A stretch of 64,000 nucleotides of DNA, taken from the NCBI RefSeq assembly GCF_021412625.1, contig NZ_JAKCFI010000002.1, forward strand, positions 434,001 through 498,000, written 5' to 3'. The DNA comes from Myxococcus stipitatus (GTDB taxonomy: Bacteria; Myxococcota; Myxococcia; Myxococcales; Myxococcaceae). Each line of letters opens with the position of its first letter. Position 1 is the first letter of the stretch. The notes beneath the pieces were generated by a model. The model searched no databases. It was not told where the DNA came from and saw only the letters and a list, made by a program, of their open reading frames with translations. The position numbers and the translations under genes were made by a program. This document shows, one piece after another, positions 36,569 through 45,844 of the stretch.

Positions 36569-37939
36569 ATGGATCCGCTCCCCGGCATCCCCCAGCCTCC
36601 CCCGGAGCTGTTGAGTCGCTATGACGTCTCCGGGCCTCGCTACACCAGCTATCCCACCGCGCCGGAGTGGCGACGGGACTTCGGGCCGGAGTCGCTGACG
36701 GCCGCGCTGCGCAACGCCGGAAGCCAGCGCGAGCAGTCTCCGCTGTCGCTCTACGTCCACCTGCCGTTCTGTCACAGCCTGTGCTGGTACTGCGGCTGCA
36801 ACGTGGTCATCAGCAAGGACCCGGGCGTGGCGGACCGCTACATCGACCACCTGGTGATGGAGATGGACCTGGTGGTGGAGCACCTGGGCTCGCGGCGAGG
36901 GCTCTCCCAGGTCCACTGGGGGGGCGGCACGCCGACGTTCCTCTCGGAGGAGCAGCTCGAGCGACTGTGGACGGAGCTGATGCACCGCTTCCACCTCGTC
37001 CCCGACGCGGAGGTGGCCATCGAGGTCCACCCCGCGGTGACGACGCCGGGACAGCTGACCCTCCTGCGTCGGCTGGGCTTCAACCGGTTGTCCATGGGCC
37101 TGCAGGACTTCGACGCGCGGGTCCAGGAGGTGACCCACCGCTTCCAGTCCGCCGAGGTGACGCGGGAGCTGCTGGCGCATGCGCGGTCGCTCGGCTTCAC
37201 GGGCGTGAACTTCGACCTCATCTACGGCCTGCCGTTTCAAGAGCCGGTGGGCTGGAGCCGCACGTTGGAGACGGTGCTCGCGATGCGGCCGGACCGGCTG
37301 GCCGTCTACTCCTTCGCCTTCATGCCCGACGTGCTCAAGCACCAGAGGCGGATGCCCGCGGAGGCGCTGCCGTCCGCGGCCGTGAAGCTGGAGCTGTTCC
37401 GCGCCGCGGGCGAGGCGTTCGTCGGCGCGGGCTACCGGGCCATCGGCATGGACCACTTCGCGGTGCCGGAGGACGAGCTGGCGCGCGCGTTGGCCGAGCG
37501 TCGGCTCGGGCGCAACTTCCAGGGCTATACGGTGAAGGCCGCCTCGGACGTGGTCGCGCTGGGCAGCACCGGCATCAGCGACGTCGGCGGCGCCTATGCC
37601 CAGAACGTGCGCCCGCTGCCGACCTATTACGAGCGCATCTCCCAGGGGCGCTTCGCCACCGAGCGCGGCATCCACCTCACCGAGGACGACCAGCGGCGGC
37701 GCGCCGTCATCACCCAGCTCATGTGCAACGCGTGGGTGGACCTGGGCGAGGAGGGCGTCCACCGCTTCGCGCCCGAGCTGGAGAAGCTGCGCCGCTTCGA
37801 GGACGACGGGTTGCTGGTGCGCACCGGGGGGCAGCTCGAGCTGACCTCCCTGGGGCGGCTGTTCGTGCGCAACGTGGCCATGGTGTTCGACACCTACCTG
37901 GCCCGCGCCGAGCGTCCTCGCTTCTCCCGGACGGTGTGA
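36569..37939 (+). CDS. hemN: Oxygen-independent coproporphyrinogen III oxidase (HemN)
   Basis: A 456-residue radical SAM enzyme that decarboxylates coproporphyrinogen III to protoporphyrinogen IX without oxygen. The cluster motif is FCHSLCWYCGC with Cys68, Cys72 and Cys75; the extra Cys after CxxC (CGC) is a mark of true HemN rather than HemW. The HemN-type opening RYDVSGPRYTSYPTA binds substrate and the second SAM. It lies 126 bases after ccoG, the usual place beside cbb3 genes, since haem for cbb3 must be made under low oxygen. ATG 36569 has GGAGGGG very close; ATG 36557 is the alternative. Confidence 0.95.
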   Translation: MDPLPGIPQPPPELLSRYDVSGPRYTSYPTAPEWRRDFGPESLTAALRNAGSQREQSPLSLYVHLPFCHSLCWYCGCNVVISKDPGVADRYIDHLVMEMDLVVEHLGSRRGLSQVHWGGGTPTFLSEEQLERLWTELMHRFHLVPDAEVAIEVHPAVTTPGQLTLLRRLGFNRLSMGLQDFDARVQEVTHRFQSAEVTRELLAHARSLGFTGVNFDLIYGLPFQEPVGWSRTLETVLAMRPDRLAVYSFAFMPDVLKHQRRMPAEALPSAAVKLELFRAAGEAFVGAGYRAIGMDHFAVPEDELARALAERRLGRNFQGYTVKAASDVVALGSTGISDVGGAYAQNVRPLPTYYERISQGRFATERGIHLTEDDQRRRAVITQLMCNAWVDLGEEGVHRFAPELEKLRRFEDDGLLVRTGGQLELTSLGRLFVRNVAMVFDTYLARAERPRFSRTV

Positions 37940-38033
37940 GCCGCCCGCCGAGCAGGCGCCCCGCGCGTCCCTGGCCTCCGCTCGCCGCCGTGCGCACCTC
38001 TACCCGTGGGCCGGTGGCCCCAGGGAGGCAGGC

Positions 38034-38591
38034 ATGCGGATGCGGACGCTCGGAGGGGGGCGCGGTCGAGGCGCTCGCGCGTGGCTGCTGGGGAGCGCCG
38101 TGCTGCTCGCCTTGCCGGCCCGGGCCCTGCCCGAACCCGGAGACACGCTGCCGGACTTCTCCGCCAGGGACCTGCTGGGCCAGGCCCACGCGAGCCACGA
38201 GCTGACGGGCCGGCCCACGCTGCTGGTGGTCATCACCGACAAGGACGCGGGCGACGAGATGCGGCGCTGGTTCGACACCGCGCGGGGACAGGTTCCGCCC
38301 TCGGTCCACCGCGCCTCGCTCCTCACCTTCAAGCTGCCCTTCTTCGTGGGTGAGGGCACGGTGCGGGAGCGTGCCCGGGCGCGCGTGCCCCGGCAGGCCT
38401 GGGAGGACACATGGCTCGACAAGGACGGCGACATGGGGAAGGCGCTCGCGCTGCCCACCAGCCGCACGCCGTACGCCATCGCGTTGGATGCCCAGGGGCG
38501 CGTGCTCGCCGCCGTCCACGCCACCGTGAACAGCCCCGAGGCGGGGGCGGTGTTGCGCGCCCTGGGCGGCGCCGGGAACGGCGGGCCCTGA
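38034..38591 (+). CDS. Exported thioredoxin-fold protein without CxxC (YtfJ-like)
   Basis: A 185-residue protein. Residues 1-32 form a basic, twin-Arg-containing signal sequence ending at ARA. The mature part has a thioredoxin-like opening, EPGDTLPDFSARDLLGQ, then a strand LLVVITDKDAGDEM where a CxxC would normally lie, and a TSRTPYAIALDAQGRVL segment with the cis-proline loop. No cysteine remains in the mature protein, so it cannot act as a thiol oxidoreductase; it resembles periplasmic YtfJ proteins of unknown role. It is the last gene before a convergent hairpin. Confidence 0.78.
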   Translation: MRMRTLGGGRGRGARAWLLGSAVLLALPARALPEPGDTLPDFSARDLLGQAHASHELTGRPTLLVVITDKDAGDEMRRWFDTARGQVPPSVHRASLLTFKLPFFVGEGTVRERARARVPRQAWEDTWLDKDGDMGKALALPTSRTPYAIALDAQGRVLAAVHATVNSPEAGAVLRALGGAGNGGP

Positions 38592-38601
38592 AGACGACGA
38601 A

Positions 38602-38632
38602 GGGCGCCGCGGGAGACCTCCCCGCGACGCCC
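38602..38632. terminator. GC-rich hairpin between convergent genes
   Basis: A 12-base stem, GGGCGCCGCGGG (38602-38613) with CCCGCGACGCCC (38621-38632), one mismatch, 7-base loop, between the YtfJ-like gene and the convergent DUF4476 gene. No T tract on either side; a bidirectional or Rho-assisted stop is possible. Confidence 0.45.
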
Positions 38633-38658
38633 CGCGCCTTCGCTCCGCCGCGCTGGAC

Positions 38659-39315
38659 TCAGCGCTGCGAGAGGATGTCCTGCAGCTTCTTCTTGTCCTG
38701 GGAGAACGTGAAGGCGTTGAAGAGCAGGTAGTTGTTCTCCGTGTCGAGGATGCGGTTCTTCATGAAGCGCACGGCGGCGAGCTTGTCATCGCTGAACTGG
38801 AAGTGCTCGAGGATGCGCGTCACCTGGGAGACGAGCAGGTAGTTGTCGTTCAGTCCCATCGTCAGCACGCGCATCTTGTCGTCCTTGAAGGCCTCGCGGG
38901 AGATGGCCTCGTTCAGCCGCATGAAGGGACCATCCGACATCGGCCGGATGACCGGCTGCGGCGGCGGGGGCGGCGGCCTCGGCATCACCGTCGCGAGCAG
39001 CGGAGCCTCGGCGACCGTGCGCTTCACGCCGTCGAGCTGCTCCTGGGCCCGGCGGGCCTTGGCGCGCGTGTCGCGGTCCGCGCGGTCCTCGATGTCGGCC
39101 AGCAGGCGCTCCAGGCGCTCCAGGCGGGCGGCCAGCTCGTTGCGGTTGACGACCACGAGCGAGTCCGCGCGGTCGGGCGGGACGAACGGACCGGAGGACG
39201 GCTGCTGCGGAACGGAGCGGCCCGGCGGGGGCCCGCGGAACTTCTCGTTGGCCGAGTCCTGCGCGAAGGAGGAAGCGGCGGACAGCAATGCGACTGCGAC
39301 GACGAGGGCCTTCAT
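38659..39315 (-). CDS. DUF4476 domain exported protein
   Basis: A 218-residue exported protein. Residues 1-19 are a signal peptide ending SFAQ. A Pro-rich stretch, a coiled-coil-like helix (about 53-100, LAARLERLERLLADIEDRADRDTR region) and a poly-Pro linker (about 112-124) precede a C-terminal DUF4476 domain with FKDDKMRVLTMGLNDNYLLVSQVTRILEHFQF and a final DILSQ helix. DUF4476 is abundant in myxobacteria and Bacteroidetes, function unknown; the domain is all helical. It is downstream of gpmA on the same strand, 109 bases apart. Confidence 0.85.
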   Translation of the reverse strand: MKALVVAVALLSAASSFAQDSANEKFRGPPPGRSVPQQPSSGPFVPPDRADSLVVVNRNELAARLERLERLLADIEDRADRDTRAKARRAQEQLDGVKRTVAEAPLLATVMPRPPPPPPQPVIRPMSDGPFMRLNEAISREAFKDDKMRVLTMGLNDNYLLVSQVTRILEHFQFSDDKLAAVRFMKNRILDTENNYLLFNAFTFSQDKKKLQDILSQR

Positions 39316-39424
39316 GGGGGCGTCCTTGTTTGTGTACTCGACACGACAGACGGGGCGGGCCTCATGACATTCATTCCCACCGCTCACAAGAGGGGGGGCC
39401 CGTTCCGCCGTTGCATTCTTTTTC

Positions 39425-40033
39425 TCAAGCAGAGGGAGTCCGCTTGGACAGCACGGCGCCGTCGGCGGACAGCTCGTAGAGGAGGGGGACGCCCGTGGCC
39501 AGCTCCAGCCCCACCACCTGCTCGCCGGTGAGCTGGTCGAGCTTCATGACGAGGGAGCGGTTGGAGTTGCCGTGCGCGACGACGAGGACGTTCTTGCCCA
39601 GGCGCAGGTCGCCGGAGATGGCGCGCTCGTAGAAGGGCAGCACGCGGCGGGCGGTCATCTCCAGTGACTCGCCGTTGGGCGGGGGCACGTCGTAGGAGCG
39701 GCGCCACAGCTTCACCTGGGCCTCTCCGAACTCCCTCGCGGCGTCCGCCTTGTTGAGGCCCTGGAGGTCGCCGTAGTGGCGCTCGTTGAGGGCCGCGTCG
39801 CGGATGACGGGCGGGTGCTGGCCGAGCGTCTCCAGGATGATGGCCAGCGTCTCCTGGGCGCGGGTGAGGGCGGAGGTATACGCCACGTCGAACGTCAGGC
39901 CCTGGAGCGCGCGCGCGGCGAGGCGGGCCTCGTCGCGGCCCTGCGCGGTGAGGGGGACGTCCACGAAGCCGGTGAAGCGGTTCTCGTGGTTCCAGAGGGA
40001 CTGTCCGTGACGGACGAGGGCGAGGAGGGGCAT
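39425..40033 (-). CDS. gpmA: 2,3-bisphosphoglycerate-dependent phosphoglycerate mutase
   Basis: A 202-residue histidine phosphatase fold enzyme. The catalytic motif is [16 protein letters not shown] with phospho-His9; [15 protein letters not shown] carries the Glu and Arg of the dPGM active site, and [12 protein letters not shown] the second His. These motifs identify the cofactor-dependent glycolytic mutase (3-phosphoglycerate to 2-phosphoglycerate) rather than a general phosphatase. It is shorter than E. coli GpmA (250 residues), like other short GpmA forms. AGGAG precedes the ATG by 5 bases; CTAGCA upstream is a likely -10. Confidence 0.93.
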   Translation of the reverse strand: MPLLALVRHGQSLWNHENRFTGFVDVPLTAQGRDEARLAARALQGLTFDVAYTSALTRAQETLAIILETLGQHPPVIRDAALNERHYGDLQGLNKADAAREFGEAQVKLWRRSYDVPPPNGESLEMTARRVLPFYERAISGDLRLGKNVLVVAHGNSNRSLVMKLDQLTGEQVVGLELATGVPLLYELSADGAVLSKRTPSA

Positions 40034-40163
40034 GGGGCTCCTGCTAGCCCAGGCGAGGGGGCGGGGCCAAGAGGGGGAGGTCCCGAGAGAGGAGGCCCCG
40101 CACACGGGTGGCTCCTGGTGTGGCGGAGGGTTTTCGGCATAGACCCCCGGGCCGGAGGACACC

Positions 40164-41423
40164 ATGACCCGAGGGACCGTCGCACCCGCCGCCGCGCTCC
40201 GCATCTCCCTGGAGCGTGCGCGCGCGCACTGGCTGCGCACGCAGGGGTTGGCGGAGCCGCTGGCGTTGGACCTGGAGGCGCTCGTCGCCGCCACGGGTTG
40301 GGTGCGCACGCTCGGTGGCGCGGATGTGTACCTGGCGCTCGCGGCGCGCGCGGCCCGCATGGCTCGGGCCGACCTGGACCGCGCGGTGGAGGCGTCGCGG
40401 CTCCAGGTGATTCCAGCGGTCCGGGGCTGCATCTACCTCGTGCCTCGCGAGGAGGTGCCGTTGACGCTGCGCGTGGCGGAGGCGCAGTACCGCAAGCGCG
40501 CCGAGCGCGAGCACGCGCAGTCCGGCATCGCGCCGAAGGAGCTGGTGGACGTGGGCGAGGCGGTGCTCGTCGCGCTGCGCAAGGGGGCCTTGTCCACGGA
40601 CGCGCTCCGCAAGGCGCTGCCGGCGGGCGTGGTGCGGAGCCTGGGGGCGGCGGGGAAGAAGGCCGGCATCTCGTCCACGTTGCCGCCCGCGCTGCGGCAC
40701 CTCGAGTTCGAGGGCAAGGTGGAGCGCTCGCTCGAGGGCGGACGGTTGGACACCGAGCGGTACCTGTGGCGGTTGCCGGCGCGCAATCCCTTCACGGGCG
40801 CGAAGGTCCCCGCGGAGGTGGAGGAGCGCAACGCGCGGCTCGCGGCGCTCTTCTTCCGACAGTTCGGTCCGGCCACGGTGGAGGACTTCGCGGACTGGGC
40901 CGCGTTCTCCCAGCGTGAGGCGAAGGCGGCGGTGGCGCGCGCCGCGCTGGTCCCGGTGGAGGTGGAGGGGCTCGGGGCCCTGGCCTATGTCCCCGAGGCG
41001 GTGGTGACGACGCTGCGGGAGAAGGTTCCCCAGGCCACGTCCGTGTCCTTCCTCCCCTCGCAGGACCTCTACTTCGCCGCGCGTGGCGGACCGGGCCGGG
41101 TGACGGACCCCAGGCACCATGCGTTGCAGGTGCCCCGATGGGGCAGCGCGAAGGATGGCGCGTTGGGCGAGGTCGCTCACATGTCGCTTCGGGGTGTGCT
41201 GGATGGCGATCGGCTCGCGGGGTTCTGGGAGTTCGACCCGGCGGCGGGTGAGGTGGTCTTCCACACCTTCGAGGCGCTGTCGCCCAGGCGTCGCAAGCAG
41301 TTCGAGGCGCGCGCCGGGGAGGTGGCCACCTTCCTGGTGGACGAGGTGGGCCACGCGCGAGCGTTCACGTTGGACACCGATGCGTCGGTGGCGGAGCGCG
41401 CGGCGCTCATCCGCTCGCTGTAG
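40164..41423 (+). CDS. Winged-helix DNA-binding protein of the YcaQ/AlkX (HTH_42) family
   Basis: A 419-residue protein of the HTH_42 winged-helix family. This superfamily includes YcaQ, a DNA glycosylase for interstrand crosslinks, and AlkZ/AlkX proteins that resist alkylating toxins. Several winged-helix-like modules can be seen, for example [13 protein letters not shown] (about 140-152) and [20 protein letters not shown] (about 230-249), followed by a beta-rich C-terminal part. The QxQ/QxD catalytic motif of AlkZ-type enzymes is not obvious, so activity is uncertain. GGAGG lies 5 bases before the ATG. The 3' end overlaps the convergent AraC gene by 17 bases. Confidence 0.75.
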   Translation: MTRGTVAPAAALRISLERARAHWLRTQGLAEPLALDLEALVAATGWVRTLGGADVYLALAARAARMARADLDRAVEASRLQVIPAVRGCIYLVPREEVPLTLRVAEAQYRKRAEREHAQSGIAPKELVDVGEAVLVALRKGALSTDALRKALPAGVVRSLGAAGKKAGISSTLPPALRHLEFEGKVERSLEGGRLDTERYLWRLPARNPFTGAKVPAEVEERNARLAALFFRQFGPATVEDFADWAAFSQREAKAAVARAALVPVEVEGLGALAYVPEAVVTTLREKVPQATSVSFLPSQDLYFAARGGPGRVTDPRHHALQVPRWGSAKDGALGEVAHMSLRGVLDGDRLAGFWEFDPAAGEVVFHTFEALSPRRRKQFEARAGEVATFLVDEVGHARAFTLDTDASVAERAALIRSL

Positions 41424-42264
41424 CGCGGTCGGCGTGCCCGTCCGCGCGGAGCAGTGCCCTGGGCGTGACGCCTGTCAGCTCGCGGAACTCGGTGATGAGG
41501 TGGGCCTGGTCGTAGTAGCCGGTGGCGGCGGCGATGGCGCCCCAGTCCGGCGTCGGCATGCGCCGCGAGGCCCGCACCGCCCGCTGGAAGCGGACGATGC
41601 GCGCGAAGGCCTTGGGGCCCATGCCCACCACGTCGTCGAAGGCGCGGCGGAGTTGTCGCTCGCTGACCCCCAGCTCGCGCGCGAGCGCGTCTACGCGGGG
41701 CAGCTCGGTGGCCCGGGTGAGGGTGCGCACGGCCCGCCGCACCACGTGCGCGGACGCGGGCTCGAACACCGACCCCGAGCGCAATCGCCCGGCGAGCGCC
41801 GCCTCGACCTGTTGGACGCGCCCGGCCACGTCGGGCGTCTCGCAGAGGGCCTCGCGCAGCAGCGCGCCGTCGCGCCCCCACAGCGTGTCGAGCGAGACGA
41901 CGCGCTCGTTGAGCTCCGACATGGGGACGCCGAAGAAGGGATAGGCCCCTCCTGGCTTGAAGCGCACGGCGATGGCCAGGGGCGGCACGTCATCCCCCTG
42001 CTTGTGGAACACCCTCAGCCGCGTCCCCACGACGTAGGCGTCGCCTCGCGTGGGCGTGAACCGGAAGATGAGTTCGGCCTCTCCATCCGGGAGGCGCACG
42101 TACGCGCCGTCACCGTGGGGGCCACGCTCGACCGCTCGGATGCCTCGGATGAAGCCGGAGAGCGGCCCCGTGGGCGCGTGTTGGAAGGAAGAGGGCGTCA
42201 CGCCCCAAGCATCACGCAGGCCGCGGGCGCGTTCAACGCGCCGGGCTCGGCGCCCACGCGCCAT
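41407..42264 (-). CDS. AraC family transcriptional regulator
   Basis: A 285-residue regulator. The C-terminal domain has both HTH motifs: VDALARELGVSERQLRRAFDDVVGMGPKAFARIVRFQRA and WGAIAAATGYYDQAHLITEFRELTGVTPRALL (about 190-275). The N-terminal domain contains DGEAELIFRF and GVRFKPGGAYPFFGVPMSELNERVV, typical of the DUF6597 sensor domain found in many GlxA-unlike AraC regulators. ATG 42264 has GGAG 9 bases upstream; a GTG at 42201 would start closer to the conserved part. It is divergent from the MBL gene (76 bases), a possible target. Confidence 0.9.
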   Translation of the reverse strand: MARGRRARRVERARGLRDAWGVTPSSFQHAPTGPLSGFIRGIRAVERGPHGDGAYVRLPDGEAELIFRFTPTRGDAYVVGTRLRVFHKQGDDVPPLAIAVRFKPGGAYPFFGVPMSELNERVVSLDTLWGRDGALLREALCETPDVAGRVQQVEAALAGRLRSGSVFEPASAHVVRRAVRTLTRATELPRVDALARELGVSERQLRRAFDDVVGMGPKAFARIVRFQRAVRASRRMPTPDWGAIAAATGYYDQAHLITEFRELTGVTPRALLRADGHADRATASG

Positions 42265-42340
42265 GGCCGATTTCTCCAATCGGCGTCGGAGCCCCCTCCC
42301 TACCTTGTGGGCGAACACCGCTCATCCCCGAGGTCTCTCG

Positions 42341-43183
42341 ATGCGAGTCCACCACATCAACTGCGGAACCATGTGCCCCTCCAGCGCGCGCTTCGTCCTG
42401 GGCGAGGGGAGCTTCTTCTCTCGCGCCCGGATGGTCTGCCACTGCCTGCTGCTGGAGACGAACGAGGGCCTCGTGCTCGTCGACACCGGGCTGGGACTGC
42501 GCGACATCCAGGACACCGGGAGGCTGGGTTCCCGCTTCCTGTCGCGCAGCGCGCCGGCGCTGGACCCGAAGGAGGCGGCCGTGTCCCACGTGGAGCGACT
42601 GGGCTTCAAGCGGGAGGACGTGCGCCACGTCGTCCCCACGCACCTGGACCTGGACCACATCGGCGGGCTCGCGGACTTCCCCCAGGCCCAGGTGCACGTG
42701 TTCCGTGACGAGCACGCGGCGGCGATGACGCCCCGGGGACGGAGCAAGGTGTATGGCTACCGGCCCGTGCAGTGGTCGCACGGCGTGCGGTGGACGCCCT
42801 ACGCGGTGGAGGGAGAGCGCTGGTTCGGCTTCGAGTCGGTGCGGGTGATTCCCGGCCTCTCCACGGAGGTGTTGCTGGTGCCGTTGGTGGGGCACTCGGA
42901 CGGGCACTGCGGCGTCGCGGTGAGGACGGAGGGCAAGTGGCTGCTGCATGCCGGGGATTCGTACTTCTCCCACCGGGAGATGGACCCGGTGGCCCCACGC
43001 AGCCCCATGGGGTTGGCGCTCTTCCAGCGGCTGCGCTCGACGGACAACGCCACGCGCGTGAAGAACCAGGAGCGGCTGCGCCAGCTCATCCGCGACCACT
43101 CCGACGAGGTGAGCGTCTTCTCGGCCCACTGCGCGACGGAGCTGGACAGGTTCCAGGCGCGGCCCCTGGCCACCGCGGCCTGA
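42341..43183 (+). CDS. MBL-fold metallo-hydrolase
   Basis: A 280-residue metallo-beta-lactamase-fold hydrolase. Metal-ligand motifs are THLDLDHIGG (His101, Asp103, Asp105, His106), VGHSDGHCGV and LLHAGDSYF. The canonical HxHxDH is here HxDxDH, as in a large subgroup of uncharacterised hydrolases, so metal site 1 lacks one His. Substrate unknown; lactones and phosphate or thioesters are options. GAGG at 42330-42333 precedes the ATG. A TACCTT at 42301-42306 is a likely -10. It is divergent from the AraC regulator and ends 6 bases from the convergent diiron-like gene. Confidence 0.9.
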   Translation: MRVHHINCGTMCPSSARFVLGEGSFFSRARMVCHCLLLETNEGLVLVDTGLGLRDIQDTGRLGSRFLSRSAPALDPKEAAVSHVERLGFKREDVRHVVPTHLDLDHIGGLADFPQAQVHVFRDEHAAAMTPRGRSKVYGYRPVQWSHGVRWTPYAVEGERWFGFESVRVIPGLSTEVLLVPLVGHSDGHCGVAVRTEGKWLLHAGDSYFSHREMDPVAPRSPMGLALFQRLRSTDNATRVKNQERLRQLIRDHSDEVSVFSAHCATELDRFQARPLATAA

Positions 43184-43189
43184 CGTGCC

Positions 43190-43903
43190 TCAAGCGCCCC
43201 GCGCGCGCCGGGACTGATAGAGGCCGTCGTAGAGGCCGAGGAACAGGTGACCGCCCAGCTCGAGCCCCTGCTCGATGTCGCGCGCCATCCTCGCGTCGGT
43301 GGCGTGAGGGACGTCGAGCTGCCGGTAGAAGCCGTCGGCGTGCTCCTCGTCCAGCGTCGCGTGCGTGGGGTAGTGGACCACCTGCTCGGCCACGAGCCAG
43401 CCTCGCGCGACGATGCCCTGGCCCAGCGCCAGGGAGATGCCGCTGAACAGGTCCTCGATGATGCCGAACACCGCCAGCCCGACATGGGGCGGCTCGAAGG
43501 CGCTGATGCCGGACAGCGCGGCGTTGAACGTCCGCACGTGGGGACCGAAGTCTCCCCGGTCCGCGCGGGCCACGTCGGCGCCGAGCCGCTCCAGCAAGAG
43601 GCGGAACGTGCTCTCGTGCCCGTGCGCGAGCGAGCCGCGCCCGTGCTCGTCGAAGATGTTCTCGACCAGGGGCAGGCGCTGCTCGGGGCGGGGGAGCCTG
43701 CTGGCGAGCACCGCCATCGGCCGGGGGAAGTGCGCCACCGCCGCGAAGAACTGGACCTGCGTCTCCACGAAGTCCTCGCGCTCGAAGGTGCCGTCGCGCA
43801 ACGCGCGCAGATAGGCGTTGGACGCGAGCACGTCCCAGCGCGCCTTCTGCTCGGCGATGTGGGTCCGCAGGCTCAGATTTCGGACGAGGGAAGGTGCACC
43901 CAT
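43190..43903 (-). CDS. Haem-oxygenase-like diiron (TenA/iron-containing redox enzyme) protein
   Basis: A 237-residue all-helical protein of the haem-oxygenase-like superfamily. The segments FVETQVQFFAAVAHFPRPMAVLASRLP, NIFDEHGRGSLAHGHESTFRLLL and VVHYPTHATLDEEHADGFYR supply the Glu/His/Asp positions of a diiron site (HDO type), not a TenA thiamine pocket. Known members oxidise fatty acids, amines or amino acids. Its start overlaps the GNAT gene by 31 bases, and GNAT overlaps the BtaA-like gene by 4, so the three are one transcriptional unit divergent from a desaturase and a PAP2 gene. A role in lipid headgroup or acyl modification is inference from context. Confidence 0.82.
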   Translation of the reverse strand: MGAPSLVRNLSLRTHIAEQKARWDVLASNAYLRALRDGTFEREDFVETQVQFFAAVAHFPRPMAVLASRLPRPEQRLPLVENIFDEHGRGSLAHGHESTFRLLLERLGADVARADRGDFGPHVRTFNAALSGISAFEPPHVGLAVFGIIEDLFSGISLALGQGIVARGWLVAEQVVHYPTHATLDEEHADGFYRQLDVPHATDARMARDIEQGLELGGHLFLGLYDGLYQSRRARGA

Positions 43904-44793
43904 GCGGTCGGTTCCGAGGGAAGGGTGAGGTCGAGAGAATAGAGGGTGCAGGTGGCGTCCGGAACGAGGCCCTCGCCACGCAACCAGTCGAGCTGCGGGG
44001 TCAGCCGTTCGTCGAGTCCGAAGCAGGCGAGCACGTCCCCGCCCCGGGCGGTGAGCTCCTGGCCGCAGTCGCGCACATAGCGCGCCCAGCCGTGGGGCCA
44101 TCGCTCGGGTGGCGCGGCCAGGTGGACCAGGGGCCAGGGCTGGCCGGTGGAGCGCAACTGGAAGTCCTTGCTGCCGCGCGTGGAGCACCAGCCCGCGCCC
44201 TCCAGGGGTCGCGACGGCGAGGGGCCCAGCCGGAGGACCTCCCCGAGCGGGAGCGTGGGCGCGCGTGTCGCATCGAGGCGCGCGAGGCGCGCGGGCGGGA
44301 CGAAGAAGAGCGCCTGTCGGCTCGTGGGTCTCCCCATCCGCAGGGGATTCCAGCCCCGGGCCGTGCGCATCACGTCCCCGCGCGCGCCTCGCATGGCGGC
44401 GCCGTACAGGAACCGGGTGCGCCGCAGCGCGGGAATCCGGAACAGGTGCGTCAGGCCCTGGACGATGAGCCTGCGCGCCAGCCCCGTGCCTCGCGCGGAG
44501 GGGGCCACCTTCAGGTCGCAGATGTAGAGCGCGTCGATGACGCGGGTGCCCCGGAGGACCTGGCGCGCGACACCCGTCACGGAGCCCAGCAGCGTGTCGC
44601 CGCGCAGCGCGAGCAGGAAGTACGCGTCGCCGAGGGACGAGAAGAACGGGTGGTACTCGGGGCCGTGGTCGATGAAGAAGTGGTCGGCCCCATCCGCGAT
44701 GGGGTACTCGATGCCCTGCTCCAGCTGTCGCAGCCGCGAGACGTAGGGCCCGAGGCTCTCCGGCCGGAGGACGACGTAACGCACGCCGCTCAT
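43873..44793 (-). CDS. GNAT family N-acetyltransferase
   Basis: A 306-residue protein with a GNAT acetyl-CoA site: LYICDLKVAPSARGTGLARRLIVQGL (about residues 90-115), where SARGTGLA is the pyrophosphate-binding loop. The first 85 residues supply the preceding strands; the C-terminal 150 residues form a second GNAT-like or substrate domain with Trp and Asp-rich loops. The acyl acceptor may be an amine, and in this cluster an amino-lipid is a candidate, by inference. Its start overlaps the BtaA-like gene by 4 bases and its end overlaps the diiron gene by 31. Confidence 0.82.
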   Translation of the reverse strand: MSGVRYVVLRPESLGPYVSRLRQLEQGIEYPIADGADHFFIDHGPEYHPFFSSLGDAYFLLALRGDTLLGSVTGVARQVLRGTRVIDALYICDLKVAPSARGTGLARRLIVQGLTHLFRIPALRRTRFLYGAAMRGARGDVMRTARGWNPLRMGRPTSRQALFFVPPARLARLDATRAPTLPLGEVLRLGPSPSRPLEGAGWCSTRGSKDFQLRSTGQPWPLVHLAAPPERWPHGWARYVRDCGQELTARGGDVLACFGLDERLTPQLDWLRGEGLVPDATCTLYSLDLTLPSEPTAWVHLPSSEI

Positions 44794-45764
44794 GGTGCGC
44801 CGGGCCGCCGGAACCCGACCTCGATGCGCTCGTAGAAGAGGCTCCGGTCCATCGCCTGCAACCGCTGCCCCAGCGCGTCGTCGAACACGAAGGCGGGGCT
44901 GAAGAAGCGCCGTAAATCACGGCGGTTGTTGAGCTGCCGCAGCAGCACCGCGCAGCCCGGGCGGGCCTGTCGCACCAGCAGCGACGCCCATTGGGCGACG
45001 AGCGTGTCGTCGGACCAGTCGAAGATGTTGGACAGGGAGATGACGTCGAAGCGGCCCAGGTCCGGGACGTCCGGCAGCGAGCCGTGGACCAGGGTGAACG
45101 ACGGGGGCATCCGGGCGCGCAGATATTCGGGGGCGTCCTCCGGGAGATAGGCGCCCAGCAGGACGTGCTGCAGGAAGGGGTTTCGAGCCGCGTCCTCGCG
45201 GCGCAGGCCCCGCTCGAACGTGGCCTGGAAATAGCCCGGGTAGGAGCCTGGCGCGGCGTGCTGGGTGGCGGCGGGGCCGAACATGGCGTGCAGGAACGTG
45301 TCCGCGAACGCGAGCGAGAACGCCACGGGCCAGTACGGCGACGCGAACCACCGCTCGCGCAGGGCCATCCGCTGTTCCGACGAGGTCCCGGGCTCGAAGA
45401 ACCGGGCGAGCTCCGAGGCGGGCGCGACGAACTCCTCGATGAAGTGGCGCAGGGTGCGGAAGAGGCCCTCGAACTCCCCGCCCTGGTTCAGGCCCTGGGG
45501 CGCCGGGTCGTCGACGTTGTATCGCGCCAGGGGATGCGCGCCGAGCCCGCTGGCCTTGGCCCTCACGTGGTCGAGCTGTCTCGGGTTGAAGTCGAAGCCG
45601 ACCAGGTCCAGGTCGGGGTGGCGCCGCGCGAGCGTGAGCAGCGTGCATCCGCCCGAGGCGACCGTCAGCAGGGCGCGCGCGCGGGTGCGCTCGATGAGCA
45701 CCTGCTCCAGCTCCGGGTCTTCACGGACGACGGCGAACTTCAGGCGGAATGGCGTGGAACTCAA
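44790..45764 (-). CDS. DUF3419 BtaA-like SAM-dependent 3-amino-3-carboxypropyl transferase
   Basis: A 324-residue DUF3419 protein. The SAM region VASGGCTLLTLARRHPDLDLVGFDFNPRQLDHV (about 36-68) matches BtaA, which transfers the 3-amino-3-carboxypropyl group of SAM to diacylglycerol in betaine-lipid synthesis. The second half keeps FDVISLSNIFDWSDD and a C-terminal RQLNNRRDL. No BtaB methyltransferase is nearby, so the product may be an unmethylated homoserine lipid or another aminocarboxypropylated lipid. The start is TTG 45764 with no strong ribosome site; no ATG exists upstream. It leads the minus-strand unit, divergent from the desaturase by 80 bases. Confidence 0.85.
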   Translation of the reverse strand: MSSTPFRLKFAVVREDPELEQVLIERTRARALLTVASGGCTLLTLARRHPDLDLVGFDFNPRQLDHVRAKASGLGAHPLARYNVDDPAPQGLNQGGEFEGLFRTLRHFIEEFVAPASELARFFEPGTSSEQRMALRERWFASPYWPVAFSLAFADTFLHAMFGPAATQHAAPGSYPGYFQATFERGLRREDAARNPFLQHVLLGAYLPEDAPEYLRARMPPSFTLVHGSLPDVPDLGRFDVISLSNIFDWSDDTLVAQWASLLVRQARPGCAVLLRQLNNRRDLRRFFSPAFVFDDALGQRLQAMDRSLFYERIEVGFRRPGAP

Positions 45765-45844
45765 GGCACCGGTCAGGGCAAGGGTTGCGTCGGTGATGCG
45801 GTCAACTTAAGCCATGGGGGATACCGCCGAAAGCGACCTCCGCC

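Noticed and set aside
39413..39424. T-rich run CATTCTTTTTCTC as a terminator
   Set aside because: It would read on the plus strand where no gene ends, and no GC-rich stem adjoins it; on the minus strand it is an A run.
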